DNA of 64,000 nt, taken from contig OX371223.1 of NCBI GenBank assembly GCA_947310385.1, forward strand, positions 161,998,872 to 162,062,871, read 5' to 3'. Source of the DNA: Nephrotoma appendiculata. Taxonomy: Eukaryota; Arthropoda; Insecta; Diptera; Tipulidae. The notes under the pieces are model-generated. The model did not search any database. It was not told the origin of the DNA and saw only the letters and a program-made list of their open reading frames with translations. A program made the position numbers and the translations under genes. Each line of letters begins with the position of its first letter. Position 1 is the stretch's first letter. Shown in pieces: positions 44,601 to 56,115 of the stretch.

Positions 44601-47600
44601 GTTTGCTATAATACTAAATTAATATTAATGACTAGTCAAGGGTTGCCTTAACCTATATAATACATCATTGTAAGATTTTTGTTTTAAATTATTAACACTC
44701 ACTCTATGTATGGTATAGTGCAACATTATCTGTGTATGGGGTAAAAAATACCCCAATGTATTTTAGACTTAAAAATTAGCTTCTATAACAAAAATTATTT
44801 TTACTTTTCTTCTATGTAATTTATTAAAAATACAAAAATTCAGTATGTATAAGATTCCGAGTTTCTTTAATGTTTAACAAAAGATACTTATAATTCTGTG
44901 GACACAAGGTGTAACCACCGCCTAAGTTGATTTAAGACAGAATTGAGTTATACACACCATGAGATTCGCCATAATCGGCTACGTATGTACACAAAATTTT
45001 AGATTTTTCCGACAGTTACAACGATAATTACACCAATTAAATGTTCATACACTAACCGCCTAAGTCTGAAAAAAAAAACCTAAGCGCCGACTTTTTTTTT
45101 GATATAAATATTTTTAAATATAACTCTGCTGACCATGTGACCTATCTTATAATTTATAAGGTCACTCTAAACTCCATTTTAAATTTCCTATAAAAATATT
45201 ACAAATTTTTCAGAAAAACATTTAAACCTTAAATTGCTCTACTGAAAAAACACAAAAATTGACTTAGGCGGTTACGCCTTGTGTCCACAGAATTAATTCA
45301 TTAAATTTTGATTAACAAAATTATTAAAAAGAAGAGTCATCAACTGCTTCATGTTGCTGTAACAACTATTTCTAAATTAACGCAATCAGCACACACGGTT
45401 TAATGATACCTTTTGCTGCCAGTTTTGCATGCTGGTTTATCGCAGAAGTAGCAAGTTACATTAGTTTTCACGTCAGTACTCCGTGGGCATAAACTGTATC
45501 TTGGGTTTGGCGACTTTTGGTTTGTTAGATTTGAGTGAGTTAGCACCACCTCAATTCTACAACAATGTATTCTATTTGATTCATTGCGATTATACGCTTT
45601 TTTTTCAAGGCATTGGGAGTGGCAAGCCGCTTCTTGATTTTATTGTCCACCAGCTCCAATGTCTATGTGTATAGAGATCTGAACTAACGGGTTATCCAAT
45701 TCGAGGTTGATAAAGTAGAAATCTGTATACCGACATCTGTCAAAGATAAACGTCAAGTACGCTGTCATTTATTTAGTTGACATTCTGCCATTTAAGAATA
45801 TGGAGCATTTAACAATCGACCAACGCGTTAAAATTATTAAATCTGCTGATGCTGATTTTTCGAACAAAATTTTCTTCAGTGATGAAGCTCATTTTTCGCT
45901 TGGTGGATACGTTAATAAGCAAAACTGTAGAATTTGGGGCTCAGAAAATCCACAATTGATTGTAGAGAAGCCATTACACCCGGAAAAAGTCACTGTTTGG
46001 TGCGCATTGTGGTCTGGTGGTGTGATTGGGCCGTATTTTTTTTAGAACAACCATGGACGAACCGTTACCGTCAATTCTGAGCGCTATGGCCGCATGTTAA
46101 CCGATTATTTTTTTACGAAAATCGAAGATTATGATCTTGACGATATGTGGTTCCAGCAGGATGGAGCAACCAGTCACGTAACACGAGCAAATCGAGATCT
46201 TTTGCAAGAGAAATTTCCTGGACGTTTGATTTCGCGATTGGCTGATGTCAATTGGCCTCCAAGATCCTGTGATTTAACGCCTTTGGATTTCTTTTTGTGG
46301 GGCTACGCGAAAGATCGTGTTTACGCAAACAATCCTCAAACTCTTGACGAATTGAAAACTAATATTCGTAAGGTAATGGCCGAGATACCGCCCGAAATGT
46401 GCCGAAAAGTCATTGAAAATTACCTCAAAAGAATCAAGGCCTGTAAGAAGTCCCGTGGAGGACATTTGAATGATATCTTGTTTAACTAAAAATGGCAAGG
46501 ATCAATCTGTAAAATGAAATAAAAATTACAATACATTCCGAATATTTTGTGTGTTTTTTTTAAGTTTACTTTATCAAGCTTGAATTGGATAACCCTGTAC
46601 TTCGTTATTATACAGAACTATACAAAATAACGATATTACAAGAAAACCATACAACTTTTATGATGGATTTTTTTTGTTGTACATAGATTCCTATTAAATT
46701 TAAATTATTTAACTTAAAAAAAAAAAATGAAATTTTTAATTTTAAATTGACTAATTTCAAAATAGCCTATCGCGAACGCTACTCGATTGTTTTAAAAAAA
46801 AACGTAGCTAGTAGATAGATTTTTATATAGAAATGGATGGGTATCTATGACCCCCGATACTCAGGAATGCGTTTAGTTTCATTCTAACGATAAAAAATTG
46901 CAATAAAATCAATCGATTATAACTTTTTTTATCTGGTGTATATCTAATTGAAGAAGGCATATCTAAATTGTTTTTCAATAATTTTTAGTAATTAATTTTT
47001 TATTTACATTTTTGTGGGTCGGGTAATTTTTTACCCCATACACAGAGTGAAGGTTAAAATTACAACTTTGAGAATAGTTTTAAATATTAATTGTATGCAG
47101 TTCATGGTGTATACATATATAATCAAAATTTAGTCATAAAAATTTGTCAATATTTTACATTACAATGCAATCATATTTATTCGTATATCTTATTCATTAT
47201 TCTGTGAAATACAAAATAATCGTTAGACCTTGATTGTGTATAACACACTTTTTGGTTTAGTATGTATAAACCACATTATCTTACGAAGAATTTTGAATGA
47301 GTAGCTTAATGCAGGTTGGGTGGGTTAACATTATAAATTATTCCTTTGCACTTAAGTAAGGCTCAAATTGCTAAAATTTACATATAGTTTCCGTTAGTAT
47401 TAATTTATTTTCACAATTGGGCAATTCTCTCGTACAATGGGAAAAATAACACAGGTCGTAGGATTATAAAGGTTTTATTAATAATTCAAATATTTGGAAA
47501 GTAAAGCACAATTAATAGTTACTATTAATACATTACAAAAACGTTCTAACTATGTGCAAACTCTCAATGACATATCTATATCCCACAATTGTGTGGGTGC

Positions 47601-50600
47601 CGAAAGAGAATCATGTCAACAATTTATTTTTGTATTTATTTTGGACCATCGTGAACATTTGTGCATTCCTCTTAAATCGTTTTCGTCCGAAAAATAACAC
47701 TAACTATAATAATAATAAATTAATTAATATGTTATCAAAAACAAATAATTATGTTATATAATTTATATGGTATCAAATTATATTGTTTTTTTCAAAAATA
47801 ATTCCGATTTAACTAAGATCCGTAAAAATCCGGAAGACATTACAATCTGTCATTTTTTACACATTCGTGTGGGTTGGAATTAAAGCAAAAAATTTGAAAA
47901 TTTAGGAAAAGGAATATTGAAGAAAGAAAATCTGGCCACCAATAGAATACCAAATAAATATTTTTGCAATAATGGCTGCGGGCCAATAGTCGGGTAAAAG
48001 TCAATTTTAATGAAATTTTTCGGTAAATTCATTTATTTTTCAAAAACTCTATGGCAAACTGATCGAAAAACTGTTCTAAATCCGGTTTTTACCATGGTAA
48101 ACGATTTACCCGACTATTGGCCCGCAGCCAATGGAATAAATAATTTGTCAACAAAGGATGCGGGCCAATAGTCGGGTAAATCGTTTTCTATGGTAAAAAT
48201 CGGATTTAGAACAAATTTTTCGATCAGTTTGCCATAGAGTTTTTCAAAATTAATTGAATTTACCGAAAAATTTACTAAAAATTGACTTTTACCCGAATAT
48301 TGGCCCGCAGCCAAAGTTTCATTTACTACTTTCTTTAGCACGAATGACGTTTCACGAAAATAAAAATTAATACACACAAATATTTCCCTTAGTTGGCTAA
48401 ATTAATATCTAAAGTCAAAGATTGGAACCGTCGACATAAAATGACGTCATATGTAGCGGCCTAAAAGTAGTTCTTACAGAATGCCAATTACAAAATTCTT
48501 TTTGAAAGCATCTCTTAAACCTCTGTTTGCCTTGGAGCGAGAGATTTTATTCCAAGAAAGGAAATTTTGCCCTAAAAAAATTCGATGGGGCAAATTTAAA
48601 AAAAAAAACATCCTGAGTATGTACATATTTGGCCAAATTTTTTATCTACATTTTTGTTATTTGTTTTTTTTTTTCAATTCAAATTCCAACTGATCTGGAA
48701 AGATTCTAATTCTAAAAGATTCCGCCCAAAGTTTATTTTCAATTCGTTTAAAATCGATTAGAGATTACGTCCTTTGAGAAATGTTACTTAAGCTGCGGGC
48801 CAATACTCGGGTAAATCATTTACTATGGTAAAAATCGGATTTAGAACAGAATATTCGATCAGTTTGCCATAGAGTTTTTGAAAAATAAATGAATTTACCG
48901 AAAAATTTACTTAAAATTGACTTTTACCCGACTATTGGCCCGAAGCCTTATAAAAAACTATAAAATATAGTATAAAATATAGTATAAAAAACGAATGGCC
49001 TCGGTCTTTATCAGGTTTTTCTTTTTAATATCTTAGATCAGATTTGTTTTAAAGTAATTCGTGGGCCAATAAGTAATTACTAAAAAAAACAATTTTTTTT
49101 GGAAAATGTGCCGTTTTTCTTAAACATAGTTTTCTTTCAAGAGTGATACATACATTCCAAGCTTCTCTAACATTTCGATGCCTTTTTTGTAGAACGATTT
49201 ATCTTTTGATTCGAAATATTAGTTTTTTCAGCAAAATCTCTTTTCCTGGACCATTTTTTTGAGATCTGCGAACAGGTAGTAGTCGCTGTAAGCCAGATCT
49301 GGAGAATACAGTGAATGCGCAGACAATTCGAACACAATTCATGCAATTTTGCCATCGTAGCTAACGACTTGTGACACGGTACATTGTCTCTGTGGAAGAG
49401 CACTGTTTTCTTATGTAATTTTATGCTGTTCCAGTGCGTCACTCGAATTTTTTACTAACACAATGTTTTTTGTTAACCTTCATCGAAATTTGGTTCAGTG
49501 TTGAAAGAGAGTGGTTGAGTGTTGAAAGCAATGAAAGTTATTTGGCAAACGAACTTCCTTTTTATATTTTATTTGATCCTCTTTAAATTAAAACATGTTT
49601 TTATAGAGCCAAATTTTGGGCCACAGATGCCAACTCTCAACAAAAATTGGAAATGCTATGTAATTGATAGGATAAATCTCACCTAATTTCATTTCAAAGC
49701 ATGGTAAATTCGGTTTCCAAACAAACAGGCCCCTTGAAGAGGCAACATGATAACTGATATTTTTAAATACATATCTCATAAACGTAAACTTTTTCGTATA
49801 ATGTAGGGCATATATAAAAATATATATGTGGAGGATGATGTATGCATGTGTTTACATTTTTTGTTAATTTGATTTGTTTGTTTTGTTGTTTGAGTGGGAC
49901 TAGTTGCATATCACCTCTCAAAAATACGTCATCTTTGACTACACCCCTTAACAAAAATAATCCGTTGTCACAATGCGGGAGTAGAAAAAATTAGGGTCAC
50001 CCGGGAATTTTTTAAATAAGTAAAATCTGTGTCAAAGAAAATATAATTAATTTGCAAATTATATCGATCATAAATTTTTATCACAATGTGAAATTCAGTA
50101 AAATTTGATTACAAATTTCGAAAATTCATTTTTTAAATCAAATTACAATTTTAATATACATTTTTTCCAAAAAGTTTTAAGTTATATACCAAAGAGGGAA
50201 TTTTTTATCTTCAAATCAAGAAAGAATTTATACAAATTATTTTTAAATCTGGGGTATTATGAATTTTTAACAAAAAGCAGATTTTATAAATTTTATGAAA
50301 TAGAAGGACTTATTTCAACACGTTTATTGCGGCTGTTGGTTTTTGCCGGCATGTGATACTCAAATTAGTAATCAGTTACAAGAAATGTGTTGAAAGACAG
50401 TTCGTCTAAACGGACCCAATAAATAAGTGAAATCTATTCCAATGTTTTGCTCTTAGGCTGTGTGCCAAACTCAAGGTAAAAGTCAATTTTAAGTAAATTT
50501 TTCGGTAAATTCAATTATTTTTCAAAAAATCTATGGCAAACTGATCGAAAAATCTGTTATAAAACCGATTTTTACCGTAGTAAACGATTTACCTTAAGTT

Positions 50601-53600
50601 TGGCACACAGCCTTAGAATCACGTTCAATTCCTACAAGTACGGAACGGATAATATAAATACTCCTATGAAAAATACATGAAACAATGTTTTTTTTTGTCT
50701 GACACGATACGTGAGGAACTGAGGAACGGATAATATAAATCGACCTTTAGACAATTTGTAGGAATGAATGTCCATTATCGTATTTTTTTGCTCAGATAAA
50801 GAGTTTTTTTAATATTTCTTGATAAGAAGTGTGCTGGTAGTTTTTTTACACAAAAATGAATCTAGTACGAACACTTGTGTACATGCACTGTATATGTTAC
50901 TCAACCGTATTATGAGTATTACAATTACAAAATATATTTCTTTTAGTTACAAAGAAATATTTTTTTTTATAAAAGGTGAAAACTAAAAATTCATCCCACC
51001 TTAATTTAGTATGTTAACATTTAATAATTATTTATGATTCGTATTCAAATTTTATGACGATAAGGAAATACATTCGTGTTACCTTCCCGCTTCCTGAAAT
51101 CATGTACAGAAAAAATAAATTTTGTTAATGATGTTTAAATCATTTTGTTAACGAATACCTTCGAGTGGGGGCGAAGTCATGGTCAAGTGTAGTAGTAGTA
51201 ATGTGTACATATTAGTAATATTTGTCATATGAGCAATTAATTATTAGCCAAATAACTGCCAAAAATAAAATTCGTCGTGTACGCGTATTTTGTATGCGTG
51301 TGTTTTTTTCATCGTTTAGATTCTACATACGTGCCCATGAACTTAGTTGTAGTTTGTATAATATAAAATACACTTAACTTATCCTGAGTCTCAATATAAT
51401 TTACAATTTAATTTTGATTTCTTTCATTCTTGTATGACTAATATACTTTTATGTGGTATACACGAATTATAATAGACGTATAATAAAGTTGACTAACAAA
51501 TTTTGTGTTTGTAACAAAATATATTGAACTTGCATACGATTTGACATAGTCATGGTATAATAATTTTCGGTGACTTTAATAGGAAGTTTAATACGCGGTT
51601 TTTTTTCTGTGAATCTGTTTCTGTCATAAGAAACATGGTTCACTAATTTGAGTGATAACAAATTTTCTCAGTATTTACAAACTAGCAGTTTTACAGTCCG
51701 TTAGGCATAAATTTCGTTACTTGTCTAGTGTTGTGTACATTAAAGTATGTATATTAAGTGTCTGTATGCGTATGCCCATATATGGACATGACTATATAAT
51801 CTTACTTTTCTTTTATTTTTTTATTATTTTGAGATTGTCTTATTTTTATTCTCTCGTATTTTATATTCAGTTAGTTTTACTATATCGGATTAGTGTTTTT
51901 TAGCTATTCGCGTAACGTTCACACATGAATTTTTATGACTAAAAAATGTATGCAATTAATGTTTAGTCATCGCTAATCGATATAATAATGACCAATTTTA
52001 TTTCGTTTTATAGTTTACGGTGGACAGTAGCGCGCCCCCATATCAGAGAGGGAGGCATGATATAAACTAGAAAATGAGGTTATTAATTTATTTAAATTAT
52101 TACGCATCGATCTTATGAATGATATTATCTAAAGACTGCTAAAAGTCTAGACTTGATTTGCGGTGTTTTGCTATTCATGCGTGTTTACTAGCAATATTTT
52201 GTCTTGTGTTAGTACATACATACTTTTATGGTTGTTTCAGGAGGATACTACTATATTAAAATTGTCACAAAGCATATAAAATATATTGAATTAATAATAA
52301 TGTGACATGCTATATCTACTTGTTGCGATTTTAATAATTACACACCCAATTGTTGATTAAAAAACTATTTTTAAAATGTTGCGCGTCATTAGCAACGTAT
52401 ATAACGGTAATGGTATTTGTATTTTATTGTGATAGGAAACTTTAATGAAAATTTATCATTTCGTTCAGACGTGATGTAAATTTTAAAAGTCATTGACTTG
52501 GTTGATAATATTTCATAAAAACACATGGAAATATTATTTTTACTGATCCTCGAAATTATGTTTTTGGATCCTAAATCAACCAGCACTAGGGGACGTGATT
52601 AGATGATCTTTTCACTGGGAATTAAGCTACAGATATTTAATTTATTTTTCCTTTGTTTTATGCACATAACAAATACATATGCATATGCAAAAGAATTATA
52701 TTTTTGCTATAACAGTTGCTTTCCAATCGACCACCGCAAGTACTTGTAAGTGCCAAAAATGTGTATTGACTAAAGTGGTCGATTGGAAAGCACAAAAAAT
52801 TACAAAAGCAAAACATAACCTACAAATGTGTAGTTTATTTGTGATAACTTTTTAATAAAAGAATATCTATACTGGAATTTTATTAGCGCTACACATACGA
52901 CATTCAATTATATTTTTTACAGAAAAATACTACACACAATCACCTAGCGGACAAATTTATCGTAACTGCTTTCAACTACTCATAATAAAACGGTAGAACA
53001 GTTGTGAGTAGTTAATTTAGCAAAAACAAAAATCATAAGTGCTTATAAGTACTTGCGGTGGTTGATTGGAAAGCAACTAATCACTTTAATTTGATTTCCA
53101 ATTTTAGAGCTATTTCTTTCTTTTAAAAAGGTAACTGTGTAATAAATTTTTATCAAATACCAAGCCAACCCAGTTTTTCTATTTTGGTTTACGATGATCA
53201 GACTAAAAAATCCTGGGCTGGGATGTTCTAACATCACCATGTTTCGATAATTTATCGAAGTTTATTTCTCGTTTCTGTAGAATAAAATTTATCTCTGTTT
53301 CAATTTTTTTATCGTTTACCAGCCTGCTAGATTGCAATATTGTGATGTTTCTACTGTGTTTCTATCACCAAATAATTTTTTTTCGATTGTAGAATGAAAA
53401 TAATTGAAAAAGATATTGTTCAAATATATTCTAGTAGGTTGTGATAGCAATAGAGAAGAAATAATTGATAAACGAAACAGAAGTCAAATTAATTCTAGCA
53501 GAAAGAGACGTAGACTTCGATAAAATATCGCAAAATGGCGATGTTAGAACATCCCAGCCCTGAAGAATTATAAAATCGATTAGTCTGTGTAATCCTAATT

Positions 53601-56115
53601 GAATTTGCGTTTTCTTTATCACTGGGGGGTCAATATATGTATTATAATAACTGATATGAATTGGTATGATCATCGATTTAGTTAGTCGAAAATTTAGACA
53701 AATAAAGCGGTGTCAGGCAGATAGTAATAGTTTCCAAATCTCCAAAAAAGTTAAATATTCAATAATTGCAGTCAGCTGATTCGGTAGATGTTAGCATTTT
53801 TCAAGTTGTGGATCTTCTTGTTGATCGTTTATTTACAATTTTCTTAGTATTATTGGTGTTTATGCAACACCGCCGTAGTTTGTGGCATTCTACTTGTTTC
53901 TTTTACAGAGTCTGTTCGAAATATTTCTCGTGGTCATGGTGAGAGCGAATGGTTGTTTAAGAAACACTTTGCGGAAGCGTCAAGCAGTTATACGCCTAGA
54001 TGAATTGGGACGTATAATTCGGTGATGTTTAGATTACCGGTTTTTTGATATGTGTCGGTGCTATGCAACTTAAAATTATGTAATCTTAATTTGCCTACTG
54101 GCGCGTGCTTGGTCTCAATGAAGTAGTAAAGGGTGGTTATATTTTAAGGGCCGACGTTGAATATGAACCACACCAAAACGTCAAGTTTTTTCTGCATTTA
54201 GTTTGACATTTCTCAATTTCAGACTAACTCAATTGGAAAGATGGAAAGATACACAATCGAGCAACGCGTTAAAGTTATTCAGGCATATTATGAAAATGGG
54301 TGTTCAAATCAAAATGCATATCGTGCACTTCGTGATTTTTTCGGTCAATTTAATCGTCCAAATGTGCGTACAATCGGAAAAATCGTTCAAAAATTTGAGC
54401 AAACCGGGTCTGTAGGAGATTTTAAAACACCAGTACATGCTCGTACAGCTCGTACTGCAGATAATATTGCTGCTGTTCGCGATAGTGTGGCTGAAGAGCC
54501 GTCCACCTCAACTCGTCGTCGTGCCCAACAATTGCACCTCTCACGCTCGTCGTTGATGAACATTATGCATAAAGACTTACACTTACACGCTTATAAGGTT
54601 ATGAATATTTCTTGGATTCTTAATTTTTTCAGGGTCAATTTTCTTAACCGGTAAATAAGCAAAACTCAAATTTGTACACCAATTATCATTTGAATTGCGC
54701 TTGTAATTCAATTCACGGCCTAATATGGTCTCAACAATTTCTTCCGATATTGTTGAGCGGGTACGGATTGATAAACAATACAAATGAATATTTTGCAAAC
54801 ATTGAAAAGTAGAATTTGCCTTTTTAGGATATATCTATTACATATAAAACAATAGACTTATCATAGTTCATAGAATTATTGATATCGTATCAGTAGCTGG
54901 CTGTTATCTATCTATAATTTATAAAAAATACTTAAATAAACGGGTTCTCGAGTCAGAATAACAGTTGTCCCGCATCAGTCAGCGGGTGTTAATTTAATAT
55001 ATGAATATTTATTCTAAGCAATTAGTTAATTTTTACACAATTTTACATTTATTAAAATGGTTAGAAAAAATCATCAGTAGTTAGTTAAAATTTTGTTGTT
55101 AAAAATAAATGTTTTTTTTTAATTTCGTCCTTGCAGGCATCCGGAGTTACTGTATCAGATCCTTGTAAGACAACATACGAAGAAATTAAAAAGGACAAAA
55201 AACATCGTTATGTAATTTTTTACATTCGGGATGAAAAACAAATTGATGTAGAAACCATTGGTGATCGTCCTGCTGAATATGACCAATTTTTGGAAGATAT
55301 CCAAAAGGCTGGACCTGGTGAATGCCGGTTAGTATTATTCTAAGATTTTTTTTAACACAGTTCCCATTGGGTGAAGCCGATTTATAAACCAAGGTTTCAA
55401 CTAAGTATTTTAACTGTGAGATTAAAGACAAATATTACCCCAGCCTATTGCTGATGCTATAGAATAGATTGGAAGTATATTATGTGACAATATTTATTTA
55501 TACAAATTTAATTATATTTGTGTTTAAATTTAGTATCATCAATAATTAACCAAAAATTTTCTTTTCTTGTTTTTGTAGATACGGATTATTTGATTTCGAA
55601 TATATGCATCAATGTCAAGGAACCACTGAAAGCTCTAAAAAACAGAAATTATTCTTAATGTCATGGTGTCCAGATACCGCTAAAGTGAGTACCATTTTCT
55701 GTATTATGTCTAAATTTGGTTTGATATCGCGTGCGCCTTGTACTGCCTAATTTTAGAATCGCTTTCGAGTGCGCGCTATTTCTCTTAATTTTATCGGCAC
55801 AATAAAATTATATTTGTTTACAAATATTTTTGATTTTAATGAAGGCGTCCAAACTGTTTATTTGGTGCACATTCGCATATTAATCACACACCTGTGTTTT
55901 TTTAATTAATGTGTTACGTTAAGTATCTTCATTTAAACTAATAATTTGTTTTCGATTTTTTTTTTTAGGTCAAAAAGAAGATGTTATACTCTAGCTCATT
56001 CGATGCATTGAAAAAATCACTTGTTGGTGTACAAAAATACATTCAAGCAACCGATTTGTCTGAAGCATCACGAGAGTCTGTTGAAGAAAAATTACGTGCT
56101 ACAGATCGCCAGTAA
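41630..56115 (+). CDS. tsr: Cofilin/ADF (twinstar), ATG-only first exon, 13.5-kb intron
   Basis: Actin-depolymerising factor that severs and recycles actin filaments in the cytoplasm. Coding exons are 55137-55327, 55579-55684 and 55969-56115, plus a one-codon exon that I place at 41630-41632 (AACAATATG|GTACGTGA). Total is 148 residues, the normal length and close to Drosophila Twinstar. It includes the Ser after Ala-1 (ASGVTVSD) that LIM kinase phosphorylates, KKDKKHRYVIFYI, YGLFDFEYMHQCQG, KLFLMSWCPDTAKVKKKMLY (actin-binding helix) and the AT DRQ end. All junctions are canonical and in phase. No ATG precedes the exon at 55137 before the acceptor TTGCAG, so the start must be on another exon, as in other animal cofilin genes. 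An alternative start exon exists at 53936-53938. The intron is full of transposons. Confidence 0.85.
41633..44691 (+). other. 5' part of the cofilin intron
   Basis: About 3 kb with little repeat content compared with the surroundings. No coding or TIRs were recognised. This relative lack of transposons could reflect intronic regulatory sequence near the promoter, but nothing specific is visible. Confidence 0.4.
44892..45294. mobile_element. MITE with AATTCTGTGGACACAAGG ends
   Basis: AATTCTGTGGACACAAGGTG at the left mirrors CGCCTTGTGTCCACAGAATT at the right. The pairing extends through ACCGCCTAAGT / ACTTAGGCGGT. A third copy of ACCGCCTAAGTCTGA lies inside near 45056. The duplication is unclear. 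Nested in the piggyBac-like element. Confidence 0.7.
45687..46597 (+). mobile_element. mariner (DD41D type) with both TIRs, internally deleted
   Basis: TIRs GGGTTATCCAATTCGAGGTTG / reverse complement of CAAGCTTGAATTGGATAACCC and TA outside both (45685-45686, 46598-46599). It encodes the transposase pseudogene at 45800-46489. Total is 911 bp. Nested in the piggyBac-like element. Confidence 0.85.
45800..46489 (+). pseudogene. DD41D mariner transposase missing most of its N-terminal half
   Basis: Starts MEHLTIDQRVKIIKS and jumps directly to DADFSNKIFFSDEAHFSLGG, losing about 130 residues that carry the DNA-binding HTH motifs. One stop lies at 46043-46045 (after IGPYFF). The catalytic residues are intact: Asp in FFSDEAHF, Asp in QQDGATSH and Asp in CDLTPLDFFLWG. 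The last two are 41 residues apart, the spacing of the rosa-like group. Confidence 0.85.
47054..47970 (+). other. Cofilin intron, no repeats recognised
   Basis: AT-rich DNA without TIRs or coding frames of known family. Confidence 0.35.
47974..48129 (+). mobile_element. ~156-bp MITE family C, copy 1
   Basis: Ends GGCTGCGGGCCAATAGTCGG / CCGACTATTGGCCCGCAGCC; duplication AAT. Core motif AAAAGTCAATTTTAATGAAA and TTCGGTAAATTCA sets its orientation. Confidence 0.85.
48156..48312 (-). mobile_element. ~156-bp MITE family C, copy 2
   Basis: Opposite orientation to copy 1 and only 26 bp from it. Ends GGATGCGGGCCAATAGTCGG / TATTGGCCCGCAGCC; AAA on both sides. Core TTGCCATAGAGTTTTTCAAA. Confidence 0.85.
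48791..48947 (-). mobile_element. ~156-bp MITE family C, copy 3
   Basis: Ends AGCTGCGGGCCAATACTCGG / CCGACTATTGGCCCGAAGCC; TTA at 48788-48790 and 48948-48950. First base changed from G to A. Confidence 0.85.
49140..49445 (-). pseudogene. mariner (DD34D-like) transposase C-terminal relic
   Basis: Minus-strand frame of 91 codons. It reads LHKKTVLFHRDNVPCHKS (second catalytic Asp, DN motif), then MAKLHELCSN. The frame then shifts away before the third Asp (the SPDL region is damaged) and resumes as FAEKTNISNQKINRS-like sequence, matching the mariner tail in another frame. Only the end of the gene remains. It lies within the cofilin intron. Confidence 0.65.
49446..50452 (+). other. Cofilin intron, no repeats recognised
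   Basis: AT-rich DNA between the mariner relic and MITE copy 4. Nothing further was recognised. Confidence 0.35.
50456..50612 (+). mobile_element. ~156-bp MITE family C, copy 4 (variant ends)
   Basis: Same core as copy 1 but with a different terminus: GGCTGTGTGCCAAACTCAAG at the left, matched by CTTAAGTTTGGCACACAGCC at the right. TTA on both sides (50453-50455, 50613-50615). Confidence 0.85.
50616..52709 (+). other. Cofilin intron, repeat-poor
   Basis: About 2 kb AT-rich, with no TIRs or coding recognised. A short direct repeat GAACGGATAATATAAAT occurs at 50641 and 50723. Confidence 0.35.
52713..53077. mobile_element. MITE with GTTGCTTTCCAATCGACCAC ends, TAA duplication
   Basis: Left end GTTGCTTTCCAATCGACCAC followed by CGCAAGTACTTGTAAGTG. 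The right end is its inverse (CACTTATAAGTACTTGCGG... GGAAAGCAAC). TAA at 52710-52712 and 53078-53080. A third, inverted copy of the terminal motif (GTGGTCGATTGGAAAGC) lies inside at 52776-52792. It shares an AAGTACTTGNAAGT block with 2906-3078. Confidence 0.7.
53216..53559. mobile_element. MITE with GGSTGGGATGTT ends and CTG duplication, copy 2
   Basis: TIRs GGCTGGGATGTTCTAACATC / GATGTTAGAACATCCCAGCC; CTG at 53213-53215 and 53560-53562. It is the partner of 30407-30759. The two copies differ at matching positions in both ends (T vs C at base 3, G vs C at base 12). Confidence 0.75.
53909..53938 (+). other. Alternative short cofilin 5' exon candidate
   Basis: TGTTTCTTTTACAG (acceptor-like, ending 53908) precedes 30 bp that end ATG at 53936-53938, followed by GTGAGAGC, a good donor. 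It could supply the initiator Met in place of 41630-41632, or be an alternative promoter-linked exon. Less likely, because an intron upstream still requires a distant leader. Confidence 0.25.
54241..54597 (+). pseudogene. DD41D mariner transposase, N-terminal part only
   Basis: About 119 codons with MERYTIEQRVKVIQAYYENG, then an HTH (RALRDFFGQFNRPNVRTIGKI) and a second HTH (SSLMNIMHKDLHLHAYKV). It stops matching after 54597 and lacks the entire catalytic domain. The 5' flank AGGGTGGTTATATTTTAAGG (54131-54150) is probably its TIR. It holds exactly the part missing from 45800-46489 and shows 80% or better identity in the short shared start. Confidence 0.8.

Larger units (their letters stand above)
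44696..47053. mobile_element. piggyBac-like element flanked by TTAA, with two nested insertions
   Basis: TTAA at 44692-44695 and 47054-47057. Ends CACTCACTCTATGTATGG and (reverse complement of right) CCTTCACTCTGTGTATGGGG, both followed by GGTAAAAAAT(T)ACCC. The left end carries an internal near-duplicate of the terminus (44725-44760). TTAA targets and CMYT-type ends are diagnostic of piggyBac. No transposase remains; about 1 kb of its own DNA is left once the nested MITE and mariner are excluded. Confidence 0.75.

Noticed and set aside
47974..48312. CRISPR-like or tandem array (two adjacent similar repeats)
   Set aside because: The two units are inverted relative to each other, each with its own 3-bp duplication. 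They are two MITE insertions.
54583..54798. Minus-strand 71-codon frame
   Set aside because: Some protein-like character, but no family seen. It overlaps the end of the mariner relic, and the splice context is absent.
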